Of a stretch of 64,000 bases of DNA, positions 58,371-64,000 are shown one piece after another (the first letter of the stretch is position 1; the number at the start of each line of letters is the position of its first letter). A program made the translations under genes and the position numbers. The DNA lies in assembly GCA_023418505.1 (NCBI GenBank), contig JAEZZR010000001.1, positions 1 through 64,000 on the forward strand, in the 5' to 3' direction. The notes under the pieces were generated by a model. It was not told the DNA's origin. It made no database searches and saw nothing but the letters and a program-made list of their open reading frames with translations. The stretch is from Actinomycetes bacterium (lineage in GTDB: Bacteria > Actinomycetota > Actinomycetes > Mycobacteriales > Mycobacteriaceae).

Positions 58371-58397
58371 AACCGGTGGGCAACTCGCCCACCGGTT
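58371..58397 (-). terminator. Terminator of the aldehyde dehydrogenase gene
   Basis: 11-bp perfect stem AACCGGTGGGC/GCCCACCGGTT with a 5-nt loop, 44 nt after the stop codon; TTTC follows on the minus strand. Confidence 0.9.
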
Positions 58398-58441
58398 CTT
58401 TCATGCTTCAGATACTTAGAAGCGCACTTAGACGCTGAGTG

Positions 58442-59962
58442 TTAGAACAGGCCAGTTGGCTTTTCGTCGTAAGACCACAGCAAGTTCTTGGTCTGCTGGT
58501 AGTGATCCAGCATCATCAAGTGGGTTTCGCGTCCAATACCCGACTTCTTGTAGCCACCGAAAGCAGCGTGCGCTGGGTAGGAGTGGTAGTTGTTCACCCA
58601 CACGCGACCCGACTGAATTGCGCGGCCTGCCTTGTACGCTACGGTGCCGTTTCGAGTCCAGACACCAGCACCTAGGCCATATTCGGTGTCATTGGCGATA
58701 CGGATAGCATCGTCAAAGTCCTTGAACGTGGTCACTGCCAGCACTGGGCCGAAGATTTCTTCCTGGAACAACCGCATGTCATTGGTGCCCTTGAAGATGG
58801 TTGGCTGGATGTAATAGCCACCGGAACGGCCATCGATCTCGCAGATATCGCCACCGGTGAGCACTTCGGCACCCTCTTCAGGGCCAGACTTCAGGTAGCT
58901 GGTGATCTTATCCATCTGCTCCTGGCTGGCCTGCGCACCCATCATCACATCGGTGTCCAGTGGGTTGCCCACCTTAATATTGCGCACCTTTTCAATTGCG
59001 AGCTCCAAGAACTCGTCTGCAATATCTTCGTGAACTAGAGCACGCGATGGGCAGGTGCATACCTCGCCCTGGTTCAGTGCAAACATCGCAAGGCCTTCAA
59101 CACACTTGGCACGGAAGTCGTCATCCTCATCCATGATGTCCTTAAAGAAGACACTTGGAGACTTACCGCCGAGCTCCAGGGTGACAGGAATCAGCTTTTC
59201 GGCTGCAGACTTATTGATGATCTTGCCTACTTCAGTGGAGCCAGTAAAGGCGATCTTGTCGATCTTCTCCGAAGCGGTAAGTGCAGCGCCAGCTTCGTCG
59301 CCCAAGCCGTTAACAACGTTGAGAATACCTGCAGGCAGCAGATCTTCGATCAGCTCGATAACCAATAGCAGCGACGCAGGGGTTTGCTCCGCAGGCTTTA
59401 GAACCACACAGTTACCTGCAGCTAGGGCTGGCGCGATCTTCCACGCGGCCATCAGAATTGGGAAGTTCCACGGAATGATCTGACCAACCACGCCTAGTGG
59501 CTCGTTGAAGTGGTACGCAACTAGATCCTCGCTAATTTGAGAGCTGCGATCTTCCTGCGCCCGCAAAGCTCCCGCGTAATAACGGAAGTGATCTACTGCT
59601 AGCGGAAGATCCGCGGTAAGAGTTTCACGCACTGGCTTGCCGTTATCCCAGGTCTCGGCAACGGCGAGCATCTCCAAGTTTTCTTCCAAGCGATCGGCGA
59701 TCTTCAGTAGAACATTGCTGCGATCCTGGACGCTGGTTGCAGCCCATTCAGCCTTAGCCTTGTGTGCTGCGTCGATAGCCTTATTAACGTCCGCTTCCTT
59801 CGAGCGTGGCACCCGGCAGTAAACCTCGCCCGTAATCGGGGTTACGTTATCCAAGTACTCGCCGTCGGCAGGGGCTACCCACTGACCACCAATAAAGTTC
59901 TCGTAGCGATCCTTGAACGTAACCAAAGATCCTTCGGTACCTGGATCTGCGTAAACAGTCAT
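58442..59962 (-). CDS. Aldehyde dehydrogenase (acetaldehyde dehydrogenase type)
   Basis: 506 residues of the ALDH superfamily, oxidising aldehydes to acids with NAD(P). Catalytic Glu in LELGGKSP (about 272) and Cys in NQGEVCTCPSR (about 306); substrate loop FGGYKKSGIGRE near 470. Length and the N-terminus FIGGQWVAP fit the ExaC/AcoD-type acetaldehyde dehydrogenase, called ald in C. glutamicum, but betaine aldehyde or other substrates cannot be excluded. AAAGGAG precedes ATG. Alone on its transcript. Confidence 0.9.
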   Translation of the reverse strand: MTVYADPGTEGSLVTFKDRYENFIGGQWVAPADGEYLDNVTPITGEVYCRVPRSKEADVNKAIDAAHKAKAEWAATSVQDRSNVLLKIADRLEENLEMLAVAETWDNGKPVRETLTADLPLAVDHFRYYAGALRAQEDRSSQISEDLVAYHFNEPLGVVGQIIPWNFPILMAAWKIAPALAAGNCVVLKPAEQTPASLLLVIELIEDLLPAGILNVVNGLGDEAGAALTASEKIDKIAFTGSTEVGKIINKSAAEKLIPVTLELGGKSPSVFFKDIMDEDDDFRAKCVEGLAMFALNQGEVCTCPSRALVHEDIADEFLELAIEKVRNIKVGNPLDTDVMMGAQASQEQMDKITSYLKSGPEEGAEVLTGGDICEIDGRSGGYYIQPTIFKGTNDMRLFQEEIFGPVLAVTTFKDFDDAIRIANDTEYGLGAGVWTRNGTVAYKAGRAIQSGRVWVNNYHSYPAHAAFGGYKKSGIGRETHLMMLDHYQQTKNLLWSYDEKPTGLF

Positions 59963-60150
59963 TATGATGCTCCTTTAATCGGGACTACGTTTACTAACTC
60001 GTGCCCGCACTTTGAGACGCTTACGACTTCTGCGTCGCCGTGTGGCACGTGGCACAGAGTCTAATGAAAAACATCAGCGCCGAGTCGGAGCAGGTTTTCT
60101 GATACACTCGCAGGCCTGATTTTTTGGCAACGAGAAGTGGATATGCGAAA

Positions 60151-60174
60151 AACCCCGGTCAACAGACCGGGGTT
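60151..60174 (-). terminator. Terminator after tRNA-Ala
   Basis: 10-bp perfect stem AACCCCGGTC/GACCGGGGTT with loop AACA and a T-run on the minus strand. Confidence 0.92.
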
Positions 60175-60186
60175 AGTTCTAAATTG

Positions 60187-60259
60187 TGGAGCTAACGGGA
60201 CTCGAACCCGTGACCCCCACACTGCCAGTGTGGTGCGCTACCAGCTGCGCCATAGCCCC
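60187..60259 (-). tRNA. tRNA-Ala (anticodon GGC)
   Basis: Minus-strand cloverleaf: acceptor GGGGCTA/TAGCTCC (one G·U), anticodon stem CCACA/TGTGG around CTGGCAG, T-loop TTCGAGT. The GGC anticodon reads GCC/GCU; CCA is not encoded. Confidence 0.96.
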
Positions 60260-60370
60260 GTTGCAACATTTTGTGCCTACTGAAGTTTTCCAACTTCAGC
60301 TGGCACTTGTTGCGAACGAATTTAAAGGTACATCGTTAGTGCAAGTTTTCCCAAACCTGCAGGTTCACCA

Positions 60371-61105
60371 CTAGTTATTTACTACTTCGTCGATCCAAGC
60401 AGTCGAGATTTCGTTGATCTCAACTTCCTGATTACCTTCGAAGACTCGTGGCGTATAGGCGTCGCCACCAGCACGGCTTTCTTGGTCAGCCAAGTTAGCG
60501 CTACCGATCTCGTTGGCTTCTTCCAGGTACTTACCGTCACGAATGTCCTGAACGGCATCATCAGAAGCACCAGCTTCCTGAGCAGCATCCGCGAAGTCAT
60601 TGTTATCCCAGTTACCACGGATCTTGTACTGCTGACGCATCAAAGCATCGCGCAAGTTCCACCAAGCGTCGAACTCTCCACGCTCAGCCAACGCAGTCAA
60701 AGCAGCCAGAGACATCGTGGAATGGCCTTCCTCGCCGCGGTCAAGGAAGTTCATAGAGCGGACGTTAACGACGATCTTGCCGTCGACTAGCTCGTCGTGC
60801 AGCCGCTCGTCGGAAGCAACTGCCAAGTCACCGCAGTGCGGGCAGGAGTAATCTTCGTAGAGTTCGATAACCGGTACGTCGTCACCAGCGTTGGTATCAC
60901 CAAGAGTCACCACACCATCGCTGTACGTAGCTTCAGCGTTGAGCTCAGTGACTTCCGGCTTCGAGTCATTGACCTGCCAAATCACCAAACCAGCAATCAA
61001 AGCTACTGCAGCGAGCAGCAACACCACGATTGCTACACGGCCGCCATTGCCAGACGCATTTGGGTTCTTGATTTTGTTATTGGGCTTGTTATTGGACTTA
61101 GCCAT
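60371..61105 (-). CDS. Membrane-anchored DsbA-like thiol oxidoreductase
   Basis: 244 residues: a basic Asn/Lys-rich cytoplasmic start, one membrane helix (about 23–46) and an extracytoplasmic thioredoxin/DsbA domain with the active site YEDYSCPHCGDL (about 82–93) and cis-Pro in YTPRVF. It probably inserts or rearranges disulfides in exported proteins. Transcribed with the MauE-like gene upstream (15-nt gap), which may recharge it. Candidate clients include the four-Cys exported protein at 28.8 kb and the surface protein, by inference only. Confidence 0.88.
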   Translation of the reverse strand: MAKSNNKPNNKIKNPNASGNGGRVAIVVLLLAAVALIAGLVIWQVNDSKPEVTELNAEATYSDGVVTLGDTNAGDDVPVIELYEDYSCPHCGDLAVASDERLHDELVDGKIVVNVRSMNFLDRGEEGHSTMSLAALTALAERGEFDAWWNLRDALMRQQYKIRGNWDNNDFADAAQEAGASDDAVQDIRDGKYLEEANEIGSANLADQESRAGGDAYTPRVFEGNQEVEINEISTAWIDEVVNN

Positions 61106-61120
61106 AAACTTTTTCCTTAT

Positions 61121-61606
61121 TTAAGAGCGAGTACCTGTGCCACCAAGTAACCGGTCTACCGAAAACTTATGATCAGGGCGATAAATCAACCACGTGGTCA
61201 ACGCAATGAAACCAATATCACGAATAATCACCCACGCGTATTCGAGAGGGAAATTCCGGTTCGGATCACTATTGCCTGCACCGAAACAACCGCAATCGAT
61301 CTCAAGGCCACGAATCCATGCCTGCGCAATACCAATAATGAAAAGTACCAACACAATATTGGTGACCTTGGCGACTTGAGGTTGCATAAATCCCACGAGC
61401 AACAAGATGCCTGCTACCAGCTCCAACGGCCCAATCAGGACAGCCAGAATAGAGCTCCACTGGGCAGTGAAAATCTGATAAGCCTCGATATCGGCTTTGA
61501 CCACTGCCAATGATCCCATTTTCGAGATACCAGCAGAGATCCACACTACTGCCATAACAAGACGCGCAATCGTGCTGACTGCGCTGAAAATGTTGGCTCG
61601 TGACAT
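61121..61606 (-). CDS. MauE/DoxX-family membrane protein
   Basis: 161 residues, four membrane helices, with a conserved DCGCFG motif (residues about 110–115) in the loop. Proteins of this type pair with DsbA-like enzymes and carry electrons to the quinone pool or modify disulfides. ATG 61606 is preceded by AGGAGG 9 nt upstream; the frame stays open further up but is not coding. It is the first gene of the pair with the DsbA-like protein. Confidence 0.87.
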   Translation of the reverse strand: MSRANIFSAVSTIARLVMAVVWISAGISKMGSLAVVKADIEAYQIFTAQWSSILAVLIGPLELVAGILLLVGFMQPQVAKVTNIVLVLFIIGIAQAWIRGLEIDCGCFGAGNSDPNRNFPLEYAWVIIRDIGFIALTTWLIYRPDHKFSVDRLLGGTGTRS

Positions 61607-61680
61607 TTTGTCAACCTCCTGTCGCCAAAATCGTACACGAGCCAACCTGAGGAAAAGTTAAACGAAGTACCAGCGAAGTG

Positions 61681-63336
61681 CTAGCCGTTTAACACCTGAT
61701 CCACGAGTGCTTTCGCAGCAGACTGCACTTCAGCTAGGTGCTCGGCACCGCGGAAGCTCTCGGCATAGATCTTGTACTTATCTTCGGTACCCGATGGGCG
61801 GGCAGCGAACCAGGCAGATTCGGTTTCTACCTTCAGGCCACCAATTGCCGCATTATTGCCCGGAGCCTTCGTGAGCTTCGCAGTAATTGGCTCGCCGGCC
61901 AGAGTGTCGGCAGTGACCTGCTCTGGCGAGAGTGCCTTCAGGATTGCCTTCTGCTCGCGATTGGCGTCTGCATCGGTTCGAGCGTAGGCAGGATCACCGA
62001 ATTTTTCGGTGAGTTCCGCGTAACGCTGCGATGGCGTCTTGCCTGTGACAGCGAGGATCTCTGCAGCCAGTAGATCCATGATGATGCCGTCTTTATCGGT
62101 AGACCAGACGGTTCCGTCGTGACGCAAGAACGATGCACCTGCAGACTCTTCACCACCAAAGCCCACGGTACCCGACAGCAACCCGGGAACAAACCACTTG
62201 AAACCAACTGGAACCTCTACCAACTCGCGTCCGAGGGATTCAACCACGCGGTCGATCATCGAGGAGCTCACCAGCGTCTTGCCCACCGCGGTATTCGACC
62301 CCCAACCTGGGCGGTGCGAGAACAAATATTCAATCGCAACTGCCAGGTAGTGGTTGGGATTCATCAAACCTGCATCTGGGGTGACGATGCCATGGCGATC
62401 CGCATCGGCGTCGTTACCGGTAGCCAGGTCGTACTTATCGCGGTTGGAAATCAGCGAAGCCATGGCGTTGGGCGAAGAGCAATCCATGCGGATCTTGCCG
62501 TCGGTATCCAGCGTCATGAATGGCCATGCTGGGTCCGTTTCCGGATTGACTACATCCAGATCCAACCCGTGGGTTTCAGCAATCGCAGCCCAGTAATCCA
62601 CTGCTGCACCACCCATAGGATCGGCACCGATGCGCACACCAGCTTTGCGGATGGCTTCGATATCAATCACATTTGGCAGATCGGAGACGTAGTGATTGAG
62701 GTAATCGAAGGCAACGATGTTGCTATCGCCGTCTTCAACCTGATGCTTCTTCACGCCGTCCATACCGTTGGCCAAGTACTCGTTGGCGCGAGCTGCAATC
62801 CAATCAGTAGCTTCAGCATCAGCTGGACCGCCGTGAGGTGGGTTGTACTTGAAGCCACCATCGCGTGGCGGGTTGTGGGATGGGGTGACCACAATGCCGT
62901 CGGCACGCTGTGGCGAATCCCCGGTTGGACCGCCTTCAAGCTCGGCGTTGTGGGTTAGAATCGCATGACTCACCGCAGGCGTTGGCGTAAAGCGATCATT
63001 CGAGTCCACCATCGTGGTAATGCCGTTAGCGCTGAGTACCTCGAGCGCAGACTTCGTGGCAGGCTCGCTGAGACCATGCGGATCCCGGCCAATATAGAGT
63101 GGCCCGGAAATCCCCTGCTCACTGCGGTAATCCACGATCGCCTGGGTTATCGCATGAATATGATCCTCGTTAAAAGCCCGATCGAAAGAAGAGCCCCGGT
63201 GACCGGAAGTACCGAAAGCTACCGCCTGATCTGGGTTAGAGGGATCCGGATGTAATTCGTAATAAGCAGCAACCAGTTTCTGAATATCGGTGAGATCTTC
63301 TGGTTTAGCCAGCTGTCCGGCACGTTCATGAACCAT
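61681..63336 (-). CDS. pgm: Phosphoglucomutase (alpha-D-glucose phosphate-specific)
   Basis: 551 residues; interconverts glucose 1- and 6-phosphate for glycogen, trehalose and wall sugar synthesis. The catalytic phosphoserine loop reads TPSHNPPRDGG; the metal loop DADADRHG and the sugar loop GGEESAG are visible, and the N-terminus FGTSGHRGSSFDRAFNEDHI is the signature of the E. coli Pgm type. AGGA 11 nt before ATG. Transcribed alone. Confidence 0.95.
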   Translation of the reverse strand: MVHERAGQLAKPEDLTDIQKLVAAYYELHPDPSNPDQAVAFGTSGHRGSSFDRAFNEDHIHAITQAIVDYRSEQGISGPLYIGRDPHGLSEPATKSALEVLSANGITTMVDSNDRFTPTPAVSHAILTHNAELEGGPTGDSPQRADGIVVTPSHNPPRDGGFKYNPPHGGPADAEATDWIAARANEYLANGMDGVKKHQVEDGDSNIVAFDYLNHYVSDLPNVIDIEAIRKAGVRIGADPMGGAAVDYWAAIAETHGLDLDVVNPETDPAWPFMTLDTDGKIRMDCSSPNAMASLISNRDKYDLATGNDADADRHGIVTPDAGLMNPNHYLAVAIEYLFSHRPGWGSNTAVGKTLVSSSMIDRVVESLGRELVEVPVGFKWFVPGLLSGTVGFGGEESAGASFLRHDGTVWSTDKDGIIMDLLAAEILAVTGKTPSQRYAELTEKFGDPAYARTDADANREQKAILKALSPEQVTADTLAGEPITAKLTKAPGNNAAIGGLKVETESAWFAARPSGTEDKYKIYAESFRGAEHLAEVQSAAKALVDQVLNG

Positions 63337-63475
63337 GAATAGTCACGTCCTCACAAAGCGAAAGAAAGTTTCCCCTTCTAGTTTCCTCGCTTTTGTGAAG
63401 TTTCGCACCCCCTAGTTTTTCGGCTAGGTTCTTGGGAGCTGTTTCCGCTTCTCGCCGGAGCAGCTGGGAAAGAAG

Positions 63476-64000
63476 CTACGGCTGGCAGCTAGGGGCGTCT
63501 TGGCTGGAACCATCAATCGCATCGAGTGCGTCTTGCAGCGTTTCCACCTTCACCAGCTGAGTATCACCGGCATCGGCGGTGAGTGCTTCGGCACAGTTTC
63601 CGGCAGGTACGAAGAACATCTCTGCCCCGTCGTCACGCGCAGCTACGATCTTGTGCGTAATACCGCCGATCTCGCCTACCGCACCGGAGGCATTAATGGT
63701 GCCGGTACCTGCGATCTTGCGGCCGCCAGTTAAATCACCTGGCGTTAATTTATCGATCACGCCCAGCGAAAGCATCAGACCCGCGGAAGGGCCACCCACA
63801 CCTGTGACGTTGTAGGAGATCTCGGCATCGCCGCCTGGTTGCACGGACATCGCGATACCGAGGTACCCCACCTGATCATCGGCAGGGCTTGGACCGAGCG
63901 TCACTTGCTCGTCGTACTCGCGACCGTCACGGCGTACGACGATTGTCACCTGGTCACCCGGCGCGAGTTTGGTAATTTCCGCGCGCACTTGCTCTGGTTG
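63476..64000 (-). CDS. PDZ–Lon-like serine protease (Rv3194c/YlbL type), partial
   Basis: C-terminal 173 residues; the 5' end lies beyond the window. A PDZ domain end (EQVRAEITKLAPGDQVTIVV) is followed by a Lon-type S16 protease domain: catalytic Ser in VGGPSAGLMLSLG, catalytic Lys in GGITHKIVAARDDG, and AGNCAEALTADAGDT at the end. This family has an N-terminal membrane anchor and acts outside the membrane. The open frame would allow an apparent GTG start at 63988, but the frame continues upstream, so the gene is truncated by the window edge. Confidence 0.9.
   Translation of the reverse strand, partial: QPEQVRAEITKLAPGDQVTIVVRRDGREYDEQVTLGPSPADDQVGYLGIAMSVQPGGDAEISYNVTGVGGPSAGLMLSLGVIDKLTPGDLTGGRKIAGTGTINASGAVGEIGGITHKIVAARDDGAEMFFVPAGNCAEALTADAGDTQLVKVETLQDALDAIDGSSQDAPSCQP

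Noticed and set aside
63986..63988. GTG start for the PDZ–Lon protease inside the window
   Set aside because: The frame continues upstream (QPEQ) into the PDZ domain and past the window edge, so this is an internal valine codon.

Overview
The window is a chromosomal segment of a Corynebacterium (Actinobacteria). Evidence: the gene order mdh–tetR–clpX–clpP2–clpP1–tig, rpiB–DsbA-like–pepN–glbO–thioesterase–ettA–ssb, and rdgB–rph–cpdA–murI–rhomboid–P1 peptidase–DUF2017–clpS–pncB–dinG is that of corynebacteria and mycobacteria; a mycothiol-type nitroreductase-like protein, an aa3 oxidase subunit I, class Ib nrdHIEF and a CopD–CtaG membrane fusion fit the same group. The species is not identifiable by reading alone. 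Most of the window is ordinary core genome with moderately high GC, seven tRNA genes and many clear stem-loop terminators.

Layout. 1–6.5 kb: central metabolism (mdh), a TetR regulator and the proteostasis block clpX, clpP2, clpP1, tig. 6.7–8.4 kb: tRNA-Pro, tRNA-Gly, a small HTH protein and a membrane protein with a Gly/Asp-rich tail. 8.4–16.6 kb: rpiB, DsbA/mycothiol-type oxidoreductase, pepN, truncated haemoglobin glbO, a conserved actinobacterial protein plus hotdog thioesterase, ettA and a second ssb that is interrupted by an in-frame TGA. 16.7–19.1 kb: CopD–CtaG membrane protein and tRNA-Arg. 19.1–20.6 kb: a degraded accessory islet holding a remnant that resembles a papain-fold toxin and an intact Imm35/YrhB-like candidate immunity gene, followed by a large palindrome. 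20.6–26.2 kb: TetR regulator, orn, tRNA-His, and an ABC exporter divergent from a two-component system (HrtBA/ChrSA-like haem-stress arrangement). 26.2–29.2 kb: L,D-transpeptidase lipoprotein, tRNA-Lys, then an unrecognised three-gene islet encoding two exported small proteins and one cytoplasmic protein. 29.7–34.3 kb: DUF3618 protein, bcp peroxiredoxin and a 960-residue surface protein with four repeated domains. 34.4–44.9 kb: tRNA-Leu, membrane proteins, rdgB–rph–cpdA, rhomboid–murI, P1 peptidase, DUF2017–clpS, pncB, dinG. 45–50.5 kb: acyl-CoA ligase, PTH2-like protein, serB, ctaD. 50.8–55.3 kb: nrdF, nrdE, nrdI, nrdH and a cysteine-free rpmJ. 55.4–64 kb: sugar transporter, nadE, PNPOx-like protein, aldehyde dehydrogenase, tRNA-Ala, DsbA-like/MauE pair, pgm and a PDZ–Lon-type protease running off the window.

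How the genes work together: ClpX, ClpP1P2, ClpS and trigger factor form the cytosolic protein quality-control set; nrdHIEF makes deoxyribonucleotides; ctaD with the CopD/CtaG protein serves copper delivery and respiration; the exporter/two-component block probably handles haem or a similar envelope-active toxic compound; the DsbA/MauE pair probably drives disulfide formation outside the membrane, where the Cys-containing exported proteins of the islet and the surface protein would fold.

The best candidates for undescribed biology are the three-gene exported-protein islet (27,959–29,211), the toxin remnant with orphan immunity gene (19.7–20.4 kb), the four-repeat surface protein (30,821–33,703) and the nonsense-interrupted ssb paralogue (15,981–16,559).
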